A stretch of 64,000 bases of DNA from an uncultured Paracoccaceae bacterium. GTDB lineage: Bacteria; Pseudomonadota; Alphaproteobacteria; Rhodobacterales; Rhodobacteraceae. Positions 16,429 to 26,874 of this stretch are shown here, piece by piece (the stretch's first letter is position 1; every line of letters starts with the position of its first letter). A program made the translations under genes and the position numbers. A model generated the notes under the pieces. That model worked only from the letters and a program-made list of their open reading frames with translations, had not been told where the DNA came from and made no database searches. The stretch lies in NCBI GenBank assembly GCA_947494675.1, contig CANLVP010000001.1, forward strand, positions 1,178,001 to 1,242,000, written 5' to 3'.

Positions 16429-18345
16429 ATGGCCAAAGTCATCGGAATTGACCTCGGAACCACCAACTCTTGTATCGCCATCATGGATGGCTCCAAACCG
16501 CGCGTGATCGAAAACAGCGAAGGTGCCCGCACCACGCCGTCGATCGTTGCCTTTACAGATGACGAGCGCCTTGTCGGCCAGCCCGCCAAGCGCCAAGCCG
16601 TCACCAACCCAGAAAACACCATCTTTGCCGTCAAGCGCCTGATCGGTCGCCGGTTCGACGACAAGGACCTTGCCAAAGACAAAAAGAACATGCCGTTCTC
16701 CGTCGTTGACGGTGGCAATGGCGACGCATGGGTCGAAAGCAAGGGTGAGAAATACTCTCCTTCCCAGATCTCTGCCTTCATTCTTGGCAAGATGAAAGAA
16801 ACCGCCGAAAGCTATCTAGGCGAAGACGTGACCCAAGCGGTCATCACGGTCCCCGCATACTTTAACGACGCCCAGCGTCAGGCCACCAAAGACGCAGGCA
16901 AGATCGCCGGTCTCGAAGTGCTGCGCATCATCAACGAGCCGACAGCGGCGGCACTGGCCTATGGCCTCGACAAGAAAGAGACCAAGACAATCGCCGTGTA
17001 TGACCTTGGCGGTGGTACCTTCGACGTGACCATCCTGGAAATCGACGATGGCCTGTTCGAAGTGAAATCGACCAACGGTGACACGTTCCTTGGTGGTGAA
17101 GACTTTGACATGCGCATCGTCAACTACCTCGCCGATGAGTTCAAAAAAGAGCACTCTGTCGATCTGACCAAAGACAAGATGGCCCTGCAGCGCCTGAAAG
17201 AAGCTGCCGAAAAGGCCAAGATCGAACTGTCTTCGTCGTCCACGACCGAGATCAACCAGCCGTTTATCTCTATGGGTTCAAACGGTCAGCCATTGCACAT
17301 GGTGATGAAGCTGACACGCGCCAAACTGGAAAGCCTTGTGGGCGATCTGATCAAATCCTCGATGAAGCCATGTCAGGCCGCATTGAAGGACGCGGGCCTG
17401 TCCACATCCGACATCGACGAAGTCGTCCTTGTCGGCGGTATGACCCGTATGCCGCGCGTGAAGGAAGAAGTGACCAAGTTCTTCGGCAAAGAACCACATC
17501 AGGGTGTGAACCCCGATGAAGTTGTTGCCATGGGCGCCGCCATTCAGGCCGGTGTTCTGCAAGGCGACGTCAAAGACGTGGTTCTGCTGGACGTGACCCC
17601 ACTGTCGCTGGGTATCGAAACGCTGGGCGGTGTCTTCACCCGCCTGATCGACCGCAACACGACGATCCCAACGAAAAAGTCGCAGACATTCTCGACCGCC
17701 GAAGACAACCAGAACGCCGTGACCCTGCGCGTGTTCCAGGGTGAGCGTGAGATGGCTGCCGACAACAAAATGTTGGGCCAGTTCAACCTTGAAGACATCC
17801 CGCCTGCACCACGCGGTATGCCGCAGATCGAGGTGACATTCGACATCGACGCCAACGGCATCGTGTCGGTTGCCGCCAAAGACAAAGGCACCGGCAAAGA
17901 GCAGTCGATCACCATTCAGGCCTCTGGCGGTCTGTCCGATGACGACATCGAAGCGATGGTCAAGGACGCCGAAGAGAACGCTGAGGCCGATAAGGAACGC
18001 AAAGAAATGGTCGAAGCGCGCAACAGCGCCGAAAGCCTGATCCACTCCACCGAAAAGTCGCTGGAAGAGCATTCCGACAAGGTTGATCCAACCACGGTTG
18101 AAGCTATCGAACTTGCGATTGCCGCGCTGAAAGACGACCTCGAAAAGGACGACATCACCGCAGACAAGATCAAGTCGGGCATCCAGAACGTCACAGAATC
18201 GGCCATGAAACTGGGCGAAGCCATCTACAAGGCCAGCCAGGAAGAGGCCGGTGAGGTTGACCCAGACGAAGAGCCAAAAGGCGCTGACGAAGAAGACATC
18301 GTTGATGCCGACTTCGAAGATCTGGGCGACGACAAGCGTGACTAA
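16429..18345 (+). CDS. dnaK: Molecular chaperone DnaK (Hsp70)
   Basis: The 638-residue ATP-dependent chaperone shows the Hsp70 signatures [10 protein letters not shown] (N-terminal nucleotide-binding domain), [15 protein letters not shown], and [13 protein letters not shown], then the linker [15 protein letters not shown] into the substrate-binding domain and a lid ending in the acidic tail [10 protein letters not shown]. It works with DnaJ and GrpE in folding and in controlling RpoH stability. The start has AAAGGGA upstream. A heat-shock promoter lies upstream and an intrinsic terminator follows the stop. Confidence 0.98.
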   Translation: MAKVIGIDLGTTNSCIAIMDGSKPRVIENSEGARTTPSIVAFTDDERLVGQPAKRQAVTNPENTIFAVKRLIGRRFDDKDLAKDKKNMPFSVVDGGNGDAWVESKGEKYSPSQISAFILGKMKETAESYLGEDVTQAVITVPAYFNDAQRQATKDAGKIAGLEVLRIINEPTAAALAYGLDKKETKTIAVYDLGGGTFDVTILEIDDGLFEVKSTNGDTFLGGEDFDMRIVNYLADEFKKEHSVDLTKDKMALQRLKEAAEKAKIELSSSSTTEINQPFISMGSNGQPLHMVMKLTRAKLESLVGDLIKSSMKPCQAALKDAGLSTSDIDEVVLVGGMTRMPRVKEEVTKFFGKEPHQGVNPDEVVAMGAAIQAGVLQGDVKDVVLLDVTPLSLGIETLGGVFTRLIDRNTTIPTKKSQTFSTAEDNQNAVTLRVFQGEREMAADNKMLGQFNLEDIPPAPRGMPQIEVTFDIDANGIVSVAAKDKGTGKEQSITIQASGGLSDDDIEAMVKDAEENAEADKERKEMVEARNSAESLIHSTEKSLEEHSDKVDPTTVEAIELAIAALKDDLEKDDITADKIKSGIQNVTESAMKLGEAIYKASQEEAGEVDPDEEPKGADEEDIVDADFEDLGDDKRD

Positions 18346-18365
18346 GGCGACAGCCTAGCGAAATG

Positions 18366-18396
18366 GACCGGCCCGAGGAACCGGGCCGGTCTTTTT
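18366..18396 (+). terminator. Rho-independent terminator between dnaK and dnaJ
   Basis: A perfect 10-bp stem, GACCGGCCCG (18366-18375) with CGGGCCGGTC (18382-18391), closes a six-base loop and is followed by TTTTT. It lies 21 bases after the dnaK stop and about 26 before the dnaJ start, so it should end or reduce dnaK transcription ahead of dnaJ. Confidence 0.85.
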
Positions 18397-18421
18397 CCAT
18401 TCCCAAAGGGGAAAACTGAAC

Positions 18422-19564
18422 ATGGCAAAACGCGATTATTATGAAACGCTCGGCGTCGCCAAAGGCGCTGATGCTGCAACGATCAAAAAGGCCTACCGCC
18501 AAAAGGCGAAAGAGCTGCACCCCGACCGCAACTCTGACAACCCAAAGGCTGAAGAACAGTTCAAAGAGGCCAATGAGGCCTACGAAGTCCTTAAAGACGC
18601 TGAGAAAAAAGCCGCCTACGACCGTTTCGGCCACGCCGCATTCGAGGGCGGCATGGGCGGCGGCGGCCAGCGCCCCGGCGGCGGTCAGGGCGACTTTGCC
18701 TCTGCCTTCTCCGACGTGTTTGACGATCTGTTTGGCGACATGATGGGCGGCGGCCGTGGCCGCGGCGGCAACCGCGCCCAGCGCGGCAATGACCTACGTT
18801 ATAACCTGCGGATCAAGCTTGAAGACGCCTTTGCCGGCATGCAGAAAACCATCAACGTGCCTACTGCCGTTGCCTGTGACGGTTGCCACGGCACCGGTGC
18901 CGAAGGCGGGTCAGAGCCGCAGAATTGCCCGACCTGTAACGGCATGGGCAAGGTCCGCGCGCAGCAAGGTTTCTTCACCGTCGAACGCACCTGTCCCACC
19001 TGTAACGGCATGGGTCAGACCATCAAGGACCCTTGCAAATCCTGCCACGGCGCAGGCCGCGTCGAGAAAGAGAAATCGCTGTCCGTCAACATCCCTGCAG
19101 GTGTTGAAACCGGCACACGCATCCGCCTTGCGGGCGAGGGCGAGGCCGGGATGCGCGGCGGTCCGGCGGGCGATCTTTATATCTTTATCGAGGTCGCCGA
19201 CCACGAGCTCTTTGAGCGGGAACAGAACAATCTGTTCTGCCGCGTCCCCGTCAGCATCGCCTCTGCCGCCTTGGGTGGTGAGATCGAAGTGCCAACAATT
19301 GACGGTGGCCGCAGCCGCGTGAAAATCCCCGAAGGCTCGCAATCTGGCCGCCAGATGCGCCTGCGTGGCAAAGGCATGCCTGCCCTACGCGGTGGCGGTG
19401 CGGGTGACATGTTCATCGAACTCGCCGTCGAAACCCCCGTCAACCTGACCAGCCGCCAGCGCGAAATCCTCAAGGAATTCGACAATCTGAGCGAAGAAAA
19501 CAATCCGCATGGGTCAAAATTCTTCAAAACGGTCAAGGGTTTCTGGGATTCGATGAAGGGTTGA
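18422..19564 (+). CDS. dnaJ: Co-chaperone DnaJ (Hsp40)
   Basis: The 380-residue class A J-protein stimulates DnaK ATPase and delivers substrates. It has the J domain with the HPD motif (ELHPDRN, about residues 32-38), a glycine-rich G/F linker (about 75-125), four zinc motifs of CxxCxGxG type ([16 protein letters not shown] twice, CKSCHGAG) and the C-terminal substrate-binding beta domains. No separate promoter is obvious in the 76-bp gap after dnaK, so expression may depend on read-through past the terminator. The start has AAAGGGG upstream. Confidence 0.97.
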   Translation: MAKRDYYETLGVAKGADAATIKKAYRQKAKELHPDRNSDNPKAEEQFKEANEAYEVLKDAEKKAAYDRFGHAAFEGGMGGGGQRPGGGQGDFASAFSDVFDDLFGDMMGGGRGRGGNRAQRGNDLRYNLRIKLEDAFAGMQKTINVPTAVACDGCHGTGAEGGSEPQNCPTCNGMGKVRAQQGFFTVERTCPTCNGMGQTIKDPCKSCHGAGRVEKEKSLSVNIPAGVETGTRIRLAGEGEAGMRGGPAGDLYIFIEVADHELFEREQNNLFCRVPVSIASAALGGEIEVPTIDGGRSRVKIPEGSQSGRQMRLRGKGMPALRGGGAGDMFIELAVETPVNLTSRQREILKEFDNLSEENNPHGSKFFKTVKGFWDSMKG

Positions 19565-19620
19565 TCCCCTTCCCATCATCTATTAACCAAACATTCACCT
19601 GAATCGCGCGAAATGGGGCT

Positions 19621-20370
19621 ATGTCCCATTTCGCCGAAAGCCCCAGCCTGTTTCGCGATCTGGACGAGGCAACGCCTGTCCCCGTCCCCACGAAACTGCC
19701 GTCCTATATCAAAGATCACCGCAAACGCCTGCGCGAACGGTTCCTGACCGGTGGTGCTGCGGCGATGCCGGACTATGAACTGCTTGAACTCGTCCTCTTC
19801 CGCGCCATCCCGCGGCAAGATGTCAAACCGCTGGCGCGTGCGCTGCTGGATCAATTCGACGACTTCAACAGCGTGCTTGCGGCCCCCGCCACTCAGCTCA
19901 AAACCGTCAAGGGCGTGGGCGATGCTGTGATGCTTGAACTCAAGATCGTGGAGGCTGCAGCCCACCGTCTTGCGCGGTCCCGCGTGATGCAACGGCACGT
20001 CATTTCAAGCTGGCAGGCGATCATCGACTACTGCCACACCGTCATGGCGCATCGCGATACCGAACAATTTCGCATCCTTTACCTTGATACCAAGAACACC
20101 CTGATCGCTGATGAGGAACAGGCCAAAGGCACCATCGACCACGTTCCCGTCTACCCGCGCGAGGTGGTCAAACGCGCGCTGGAACTCAATGCCGCGGCTC
20201 TTATCCTCGTCCACAACCACCCGTCCGGCGACCCGACCCCCAGCAGCGCCGACATCGAAATGACTGCCAAGATCACCAATGCCGCTTACGCCGTTGACGT
20301 GCAGGTCCATGACCACCTGATCATCGGCAAGAACCGTGAACTCAGCTTCCGCGCAGAGGGGCTACTCTGA
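19621..20370 (+). CDS. radC: RadC family JAB/MPN-domain protein
   Basis: The 249-residue protein has an N-terminal helix-hairpin-helix-like UPF0758 segment (LLELVLFRAIPRQD, VKGVGDAVMLELK) and a C-terminal JAMM metalloprotease-like domain with HNHPSGDPTPSSAD, the metal-binding HxH-x7-10-D pattern. It is named for a radiation phenotype, but its biochemical role remains undefined. The 3' end overlaps the convergent OmpA-family gene by nine bases. TTAACC occurs in the 56-bp gap upstream; no firm promoter is seen. Confidence 0.93.
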   Translation: MSHFAESPSLFRDLDEATPVPVPTKLPSYIKDHRKRLRERFLTGGAAAMPDYELLELVLFRAIPRQDVKPLARALLDQFDDFNSVLAAPATQLKTVKGVGDAVMLELKIVEAAAHRLARSRVMQRHVISSWQAIIDYCHTVMAHRDTEQFRILYLDTKNTLIADEEQAKGTIDHVPVYPREVVKRALELNAAALILVHNHPSGDPTPSSADIEMTAKITNAAYAVDVQVHDHLIIGKNRELSFRAEGLL

Positions 20371-21918
20371 CACCCAAAGCTCGACCCGCCGGTTCATCTG
20401 CCGGCCCCATTCGGTATCGTCACAGCCCATCGGTAGCGCTTCACCAAAGGCCTCTGTTTCCAACGCGACGTTTTCCGGCAATGCGCCAAGCAGCCCCACA
20501 AGGTCACGCTTCACCGCTTCGGCGCGCGCGCTCGATAGCTCCCGGTTGGCCAAGGCGTCACCGCGGCCATCACTGAACCCCACCAGCCAAAGCGACCGAC
20601 CGGAATAGTCGCCATCCTTGATCCGTTGGGCCAGCAAGATCAGGTTTGACCGCGATCCTGCGTTCAACCGAGTAGATCCCACTTCAAACCGAAAGCTGAC
20701 CGATTGCCGCGTCAACGGTTTCAGCACCCGCACCATGCGCTGAAGTTCTGGCAAACCGACCTCTGGGCCCGCCGCCGCAATCGCGCTGACAAACCGCTGC
20801 CCCTGCGCATCCAGCGGAATCGGCACGGCCCCCTGATCAACAAACCCGGCCCGGCGCACGATAAGATGCGCCGCAGGTGTGCGGAGGTATGACAGAAAGT
20901 CACGCGCGACACGGTGCAATCGCCACTCGGGCAGATAGATGAATAGGGGCGCGGTCAACGGATAATCCTGCGCCTTAAGCGCCGTCAATCGCGGTGCCGC
21001 GACAAACCCGCAGGCATCTTTCAAGGCCAATGGGGCTGCGACGCCGGTCTCGCCCACACTGCCAAGGCCCAGCGCTGCCGGATCACGCGCGACGGCTTCC
21101 GCCATCTGGGCCGTGCTTGCGTGATACGTGATCGAGTTGCTGGGCGCACCGGCAAGAACGCCTTGCAAGAACTGCACCTGACCGTCCGTCGATGGCCCAA
21201 GATGAAGCGTTACGGCAAGGTCATCGCCACCGACGGCTTCCCAGTTCTCCAGATCGCCCCGAAACGCACGCGACAATTCCGTCAGGGATAGCCCCTCGAC
21301 CCTGTTCGACGGCGACACAACGGGAACCAGCGCATCCAACCCCACGATCCGGCTTTGGGCGGCGGCATCCAAAGCGCCAAGGCCCGCCTCTGCGGCCAGC
21401 GCCAATTCGGCGGCATTCACCTCGCGCAGGGACAGCGCCATATCGGACTCGAATGCCATAAGGTCGGCGAACCCCTCGTCCGAGGTTGTGCCATGCAGTG
21501 TGAACTCAGCGACCGTTGCAGTCCCGTCAGACAACTCCACCCGCAGCCGCGTCTCATCAACCTGCACCAGTGTGCTGCGCCAACCCTGGGCACGAGCGAA
21601 GCCATCCATGAGCGCAGGCATCAAAACTTCGGTCATGCGCGCGGCACCCGAAATCCGGACAACGGGGGTGTAGGCGTCTCGATCCGGGCAGGTATCGCCG
21701 ATGCAGGTCACACGGTCATAATCGAGCGCCAACGGTCCATAGGGGGATTCGATCTGTAGGAAGGTGCCATCATAGCCAATGACCCGTCCCGTGACGCTGA
21801 GCCCGCCGTTCAGGCTGGTAATGGTCACGTCCTGCGCAATGGCAGGCGCACAAAGCAAAAGTGCGGCGAAGCTCGCCGCACATTGCACAAGTTTTCTAAT
21901 CCCTGATCTGCACGTCAT
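20362..21918 (-). CDS. Periplasmic phosphate-binding-protein/OmpA fusion
   Basis: The 518-residue exported protein has a signal peptide ending APAIAQ, a short N-terminal domain (about 25-75: TSLNGGLSVTGRVIGYDG), a periplasmic binding domain resembling phosphate/PstS-type proteins (about 80-370: VRISGAARMTEVLMPALM, LDALVPVVSPSN) and a C-terminal OmpA peptidoglycan-binding domain (LWLVGFSDGRGDALANRELSSARAEAVK). ATG at 21918 is chosen because it overlaps the upstream stop (ATGA) and begins directly at the signal peptide. Function unknown; perhaps a wall-anchored binding or signalling protein. A bona fide phosphate importer is unlikely as no PstCAB is near. Confidence 0.78.
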   Translation of the reverse strand: MTCRSGIRKLVQCAASFAALLLCAPAIAQDVTITSLNGGLSVTGRVIGYDGTFLQIESPYGPLALDYDRVTCIGDTCPDRDAYTPVVRISGAARMTEVLMPALMDGFARAQGWRSTLVQVDETRLRVELSDGTATVAEFTLHGTTSDEGFADLMAFESDMALSLREVNAAELALAAEAGLGALDAAAQSRIVGLDALVPVVSPSNRVEGLSLTELSRAFRGDLENWEAVGGDDLAVTLHLGPSTDGQVQFLQGVLAGAPSNSITYHASTAQMAEAVARDPAALGLGSVGETGVAAPLALKDACGFVAAPRLTALKAQDYPLTAPLFIYLPEWRLHRVARDFLSYLRTPAAHLIVRRAGFVDQGAVPIPLDAQGQRFVSAIAAAGPEVGLPELQRMVRVLKPLTRQSVSFRFEVGSTRLNAGSRSNLILLAQRIKDGDYSGRSLWLVGFSDGRGDALANRELSSARAEAVKRDLVGLLGALPENVALETEAFGEALPMGCDDTEWGRQMNRRVELWVSE

Positions 21919-23036
21919 TTCGACGCGAGTGTCAGGTCCTGAAACATGTTTTTCAATACAAGATATTCGCCGACCGCTTCGCATCCGGGCATTGTCATCG
22001 TCAGATCGGTTGCCGTGGCTTCATCGCCGGGCACCAATTGGAAGCTTTGGGCCTCTACAAGACGACCGCAGTTGCGCGCTGTGACTTCCGCCTCAACACT
22101 GATTTCCACCGCACCATCGCGCAGGGCCATGCCGGTTGGAAAGGTGTAAACCTCGGCCACCAGCGCATCCGGGACAGAGGCGTCGCCCAATGTCGTCAGA
22201 AACCCGCCAAGACCGGCGACAGCCTGCGTGGGGTCAGCAGCGGAGGCCGCCCAGATGTGGCCGTCTTCGCCATAAGCTGCGCCAAATTCAAAGGCATGCA
22301 ACTGGACATCGTCTTCGCCCTGCCATTGCAGCACGGCACGGTCATACATCGCCAAGCTTGGCACACCCGTAATGGCCACGGCACCTTCGCCGTCGTCATA
22401 GGCTGCGATAAAGAATGCTTCTTCTGCGAGGGCAGGCACCTTGATAGTCAGGTTGCCCTCAGCGTCCGTGATCGCATTGAACATCATGCCCTGGTGGTGG
22501 ATCGCCACCACTGCATCGGGGCGGCACACGTCTGACAAAGACAACTCAACCATCGCCAAATCGGTAGGCGTGGCGGTCAACACAGGATCGCAGACCGGAG
22601 CCTCGGCGATCGCGGGCGCCAGCGGCGGGCTGGGTTCAACATTCACGTCGGGAACGATAGGTGTTTCGACCAACGACATCTCAACCGGTGGCTCTTCTGC
22701 CGTCACGGCCAAGGACATTTGCGGCGTATCATTCGCGGTGGGCACAGACATCGCAGGTGTATCAATGTCCTTCAGATCCTCTGAATACCCAACCTTTTCA
22801 AAACGGGGCAGGCTGACACTTGGCATGGCAAGCGTGGTCGGCACCGCAATATTGGCTGCAACCGGAATGGCCACCGTTTCAGGGTCAAGCCGCGTTTCAG
22901 GGCCGCTGACGGGCGCATCTGCACCCCAGCGTCCGGCAACCGCGTCGCCGTATTGCATCACAAAGCCAATGCTCAGTGCGATTGCAAAGGTCCCACCGGC
23001 CGTCGCAATTTGTCGTTTTGTCCGTGTCTTCGCCAT
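21915..23036 (-). CDS. Membrane-anchored hypothetical protein coupled to the OmpA fusion
   Basis: I do not recognise this 373-residue protein. It starts with a basic stretch and a single hydrophobic helix (about residues 10-30), then a long proline-, valine- and threonine-rich low-complexity region (about 35-150), then a beta-rich region with VAIHHQGMMFNAITDAEGNL (about 200), suggesting a carboxypeptidase-regulatory/Ig-like fold. It is probably anchored in the inner membrane with the bulk in the periplasm. ATG at 23036 is preferred (GGAACGGAA upstream) over a TTG seven codons earlier. Its four-base overlap with the OmpA-fusion gene implies joint function. Confidence 0.65.
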   Translation of the reverse strand: MAKTRTKRQIATAGGTFAIALSIGFVMQYGDAVAGRWGADAPVSGPETRLDPETVAIPVAANIAVPTTLAMPSVSLPRFEKVGYSEDLKDIDTPAMSVPTANDTPQMSLAVTAEEPPVEMSLVETPIVPDVNVEPSPPLAPAIAEAPVCDPVLTATPTDLAMVELSLSDVCRPDAVVAIHHQGMMFNAITDAEGNLTIKVPALAEEAFFIAAYDDGEGAVAITGVPSLAMYDRAVLQWQGEDDVQLHAFEFGAAYGEDGHIWAASAADPTQAVAGLGGFLTTLGDASVPDALVAEVYTFPTGMALRDGAVEISVEAEVTARNCGRLVEAQSFQLVPGDEATATDLTMTMPGCEAVGEYLVLKNMFQDLTLASK

Positions 23037-23139
23037 AACAGTTCCGTTCCCCAGCAAGAGATCGGGGTCAAACTGTCACCCTCCCGTGACCGCAGATGGA
23101 CCGCGGAAAGGTATTAACATGTCGTAAATATGGCCGAGA

Positions 23140-25854
23140 TCAGGCGAGCTTACCGTGGCAGTGCTTGAACTTTTTGCCCGAACCACAGGGACAAGCATCG
23201 TTGCGACCGGGGCTGCCCCAAGTGGTTGGGTCATCCTCGACAAAGCCTTCGCGCGGGGTTGACCCCTGCCCTGTGGCATCTGCCGTGGCCCGTGCCACGC
23301 CGCCTTCGGCTGCGGCCGCCGCCTGTTGTTGTGCGGCTTGCATCTGGGCGATCAACTGCTGCTGCTCTTCGGCAGACATGGGCCGGATCTGGCCAAGCTT
23401 TTGCGTGACTTCTTCGCGCAAGCTATCAAGCAGGCGCTCAAACAATTGGAAGCCTTCGGTCTTGTATTCGTTCAGCGGATCACGCTGCGCATAGCCGCGG
23501 AAGCCCACGACAGACCGCAGGTGTTCCAACGTCAAAAGATGCTCGCGCCACTTGCCATCGATGGTCTGCAACAAAAGCTGCTTTTCCACGTTGCGCATGG
23601 TTTCCGCGCCAAAGGCCTCTTCTTTCTCGGCCATATGCTTGGCGGTTGCTTCCTCCAACCGCTCTTGCATGACCTCGTCATCGACGCCTTCTTCTTCGGC
23701 CCATTTCATCACCGGCGCATCAATGCCCAGCTTTTCAATGGTCGCGGCATAAAGCCCTTCGGTGTCCCACTGATCGGCATAGGACTTTGGCGGCATATAT
23801 TCGGTCACCAAATCCTCGATCACCTGTGACCGCATGTCTTGCGTGATTTCCGACAGGTCCTTGCTTTCCATGATCTCGCGGCGCTGGCTAAAGATCACCT
23901 TGCGCTGCTCGTTCATGACATCATCGAACTTCAAGAGCTGCTTACGAATGTCAAAGTTGCGCCCCTCGACCTTGGCCTGCGCGCGTTCCAATGACTTGTT
24001 CACCCATGGGTGCACAATCGCCTCGCCTTCTTTCATGCCCAGCGTGCCAAGCACCTTGTCCAAACGTTCGGACCCGAAAATGCGCATTAGATCATCGTCA
24101 AGGCTCAGGAAGAATGCCGACCGGCCCGGATCACCCTGACGGCCAGAACGACCGCGCAACTGGTTATCAATCCGGCGGCTTTCATGGCGCTCGGTGGCCA
24201 GAACAAACAGACCACCTGCGGCCAAGACCTTTTCCTTGTCGCCTGCATGCTCAGCCTCAATCTTGGCGCGCACCTCGTCGGGGTTCGCATCCGGATCAGC
24301 AGCAAGCGCCTCTAGCACCTTCATCTCGACGTTGCCGCCCAGCTGAATATCAGTGCCCCGACCAGCCATGTTGGTCGCAATCGTCACAGCGCCCAGCTTG
24401 CCGGCATCCGCGATAATCTGGCTTTCCTTCTCATGCTCGCGCGCGTTCAGCACGTTGTGCTCAATACCTTCGGCCTTCAGCAGATTGGACAGGAACTCAG
24501 ACTTATCAATCGATGTCGTACCGACCAGAATAGGCTGACCCTTTTCATTGGCCGCCTTGATCTCTTTCACGACACCGTCGAATTTTTCCTTGGCCGTACG
24601 GTAGACCTGATCGTTTTCATCCTGACGCGCGATGGGTTTGTTGGTCGGCATCTCAACCACGCCAAGCCCATAGATTTCCATGAATTCGTCAGCCTCGGTC
24701 AGCGCCGTGCCCGTCATGCCCGCCAGCTTGTCATAGAGGCGGAAGTAGTTCTGGAACGTCACAGAGGCGAGCGTCACGTTCTCTGGTTTGATCGACGTAC
24801 CTTCCTTGGCCTCAATCGCCTGGTGCAGGCCGTCGGACAAACGCCGACCCACCATCATACGGCCCGTGAATTCATCAATCAGCACGACCTCGCCGTCGCG
24901 CACGATGTAGTCTTTGTCCTTGGTAAACAGCTTGTGCGCCTTCAGCCCCTGGCTCACGTGGTGCACAATCGTGGCGCTTTCCGGATCATAAAGCGTCTGA
25001 CCTTCGGGCAGCAAACCGCTGCGCGACAACTGCTCTTCCAGCCAATCGTTGCCTTCGTCGGTGAACGTCGCCTGACGTGTCTTTTCGTCCAGCGTATAGT
25101 GCTGCTCTTCCACGCCGGGGATAAACTTGTCGATCTCGCGATACATCTCGGACCGGTCCTGCGCGGGGCCAGAGATAATCAGCGGCGTCCGCGCCTCATC
25201 GATCAGAATACTGTCGACCTCATCCACAATCGCAAAGTTGTGGGGACGCTGGTACATCTGATCCAGCTCGGACTTCATGTTGTCGCGCAGATAGTCAAAG
25301 CCAAGCTCGTTGTTCGTGGCATAGGTCACGTCACAGGCATAGGCCGCTTTCTTTTCGTCCTCCGGCTGCTGGGGCACGACCACGCCGGTGGTCAGACCAA
25401 GGGCGGCATAGACCTTGCCCATCCATTCCGCGTCACGTTTCGCCAGATAATCGTTGACTGTAACGATGTGCACGCCCTTGCCCGTCAGCGCGTTCAGATA
25501 GGCCGGGAAGGTCGCCACAAGGGTCTTGCCCTCACCCGTCTTCATCTCGGCGATATTGCCCTGATGCAGGAAAATCCCGCCCAAAAGCTGTGTGTCAAAG
25601 GCCCGCAAACCCAGCGCACGACGCGCGCCTTCGCGGCAGTTGGCAAAGGCCTCTGGCAACAGATCATCAAGGCTCTCGCCGCCCATCGCCCGCTTTGCCA
25701 GCTCTTCGGTCTTTTCCTTCAGCCCGTCATCGGACAGCGCCTTGAACTCATCCTCAAGCGCGTTGATCTTGGCGACAAGCGGTCGCGTCTTTTTCACCTT
25801 CCGATCACTCGGTGTGCCAAAGACTTTCTTACTGATCGTTTCAAACCCGAGCAT
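23140..25854 (-). CDS. secA: Preprotein translocase ATPase SecA
   Basis: SecA drives post-translational export through SecYEG. The 904 residues include Walker A MKTGEGKT (about 105), the [15 protein letters not shown] Walker B segment, the preprotein cross-linking domain, the second motor domain with [14 protein letters not shown] and [13 protein letters not shown], and the C-terminal zinc SEC-C tail [14 protein letters not shown] that binds SecB and phospholipid. GGAGA upstream of ATG at 25854 supports the start. It diverges from the parvulin gene across 186 bp that hold no promoter I can place with confidence. Confidence 0.98.
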   Translation of the reverse strand: MLGFETISKKVFGTPSDRKVKKTRPLVAKINALEDEFKALSDDGLKEKTEELAKRAMGGESLDDLLPEAFANCREGARRALGLRAFDTQLLGGIFLHQGNIAEMKTGEGKTLVATFPAYLNALTGKGVHIVTVNDYLAKRDAEWMGKVYAALGLTTGVVVPQQPEDEKKAAYACDVTYATNNELGFDYLRDNMKSELDQMYQRPHNFAIVDEVDSILIDEARTPLIISGPAQDRSEMYREIDKFIPGVEEQHYTLDEKTRQATFTDEGNDWLEEQLSRSGLLPEGQTLYDPESATIVHHVSQGLKAHKLFTKDKDYIVRDGEVVLIDEFTGRMMVGRRLSDGLHQAIEAKEGTSIKPENVTLASVTFQNYFRLYDKLAGMTGTALTEADEFMEIYGLGVVEMPTNKPIARQDENDQVYRTAKEKFDGVVKEIKAANEKGQPILVGTTSIDKSEFLSNLLKAEGIEHNVLNAREHEKESQIIADAGKLGAVTIATNMAGRGTDIQLGGNVEMKVLEALAADPDANPDEVRAKIEAEHAGDKEKVLAAGGLFVLATERHESRRIDNQLRGRSGRQGDPGRSAFFLSLDDDLMRIFGSERLDKVLGTLGMKEGEAIVHPWVNKSLERAQAKVEGRNFDIRKQLLKFDDVMNEQRKVIFSQRREIMESKDLSEITQDMRSQVIEDLVTEYMPPKSYADQWDTEGLYAATIEKLGIDAPVMKWAEEEGVDDEVMQERLEEATAKHMAEKEEAFGAETMRNVEKQLLLQTIDGKWREHLLTLEHLRSVVGFRGYAQRDPLNEYKTEGFQLFERLLDSLREEVTQKLGQIRPMSAEEQQQLIAQMQAAQQQAAAAAEGGVARATADATGQGSTPREGFVEDDPTTWGSPGRNDACPCGSGKKFKHCHGKLA

Positions 25855-26040
25855 ATCTTCTCCGAAATGGTGCGCAGCACCCGTCTAACATCTATTTGAG
25901 AGGAGGTTGCTTGTGGGCACAACGCGCCCGGCCTAAACAGGGATCAAGACCAGCCCCCTCGAGGCTTCAAATTGATGTAAGGGGCCGGATATGCACTGTC
26001 AACGTCGCGCCCCCGGCACGACACATCAAGGGATCGTTTA

Positions 26041-26874
26041 ATGCTGAAACATGTGACTTTTGCGGGTGTTTTTGCCCTTTTCGCAGGGGCTGCCACCGCA
26101 CAAGACGCCGATAGCGTCGTTGCCACCATCGGTGACACCGAGATTACATTGGGCGAGATGATTATCGTGCGCGCGCAACTGCCGCAGCAATACCGTGATT
26201 TGCCCAACGACGTTCTGTTCACCGGCATCCTGGATCAGTTGATCCAACAGCAGCTTTTGGCCGATAGCGCTGGCGCCGTTCCGCCCCGCGTGGCCTATGC
26301 CTTGTCGAACGAAACACGCAGCCTGATGGCCGGTGAGGCGATTAACGTCATTGCCGAAGGTGCCGTCAGCGAAGAGGCCGTCGTCGCCCGGTTCGAAGAA
26401 ATGACATCGGGCGCAACCCCCGGTGAGGAATGGAACGCATCGCACCTTCTGGTCGAAACCGAAGAAGAAGCCATCGCAGCCCGTGACCGCATTGAAGCAG
26501 GCGAAGAATTCGCCGATGTGGCCCGTGATGTCTCCACCGGGCCATCAGGTCCCAATGGCGGGCAATTGGGCTGGTTCTCTGCGGGTATGATGGTACCTGC
26601 GTTTGAAGAAGCCGTGCAAACGCTGGAAACCGGCGGTCTGTCAGGCCCGGTTGAAACGCAGTTTGGTTGGCACATCGTGACACTCAACGACAAACGCACC
26701 TTGCCCCTGCCAGAACTGGACGCCATGCGCCGCGACATCGAAGCCGCGCTGCAAGAAGAGGCGATCACCGCCCGTCTGGCCGAATTGGAAGCTGAGACAG
26801 AGGTCACCCGCCCAGAGGAAGGTGCCTTTGATCCTGAATTGCTCGACGCGCTTGATCTGCTGGAACCAAAGTAA
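26041..26874 (+). CDS. Periplasmic parvulin-type peptidyl-prolyl isomerase
   Basis: The 277-residue protein has a signal peptide ending GAATAQD (about residue 21), an N-terminal SurA/PrsA-like chaperone segment, and a rotamase domain (about 125-225) with ASHLLVETEEEA, DVSTGPSGPNGGQLGWF and FGWHIVTLND, the parvulin signatures. It should assist folding of exported proteins, fitting its divergent position next to secA. The last base of its stop overlaps the argJ start by one. A true SurA is longer, usually with two parvulin domains, so a PrsA/PpiC-type foldase is the better description. Confidence 0.9.
   Translation: MLKHVTFAGVFALFAGAATAQDADSVVATIGDTEITLGEMIIVRAQLPQQYRDLPNDVLFTGILDQLIQQQLLADSAGAVPPRVAYALSNETRSLMAGEAINVIAEGAVSEEAVVARFEEMTSGATPGEEWNASHLLVETEEEAIAARDRIEAGEEFADVARDVSTGPSGPNGGQLGWFSAGMMVPAFEEAVQTLETGGLSGPVETQFGWHIVTLNDKRTLPLPELDAMRRDIEAALQEEAITARLAELEAETEVTRPEEGAFDPELLDALDLLEPK

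Noticed and set aside
20362-21918. A genuine phosphate (PstS) uptake protein
   Set aside because: The OmpA C-terminal domain and the absence of PstCAB genes argue against a transport role.
24433-25899. A plus-strand frame of nearly 490 codons opposite secA
   Set aside because: SecA is unmistakable on the minus strand; the opposing frame is histidine- and arginine-rich as expected of an antisense shadow.
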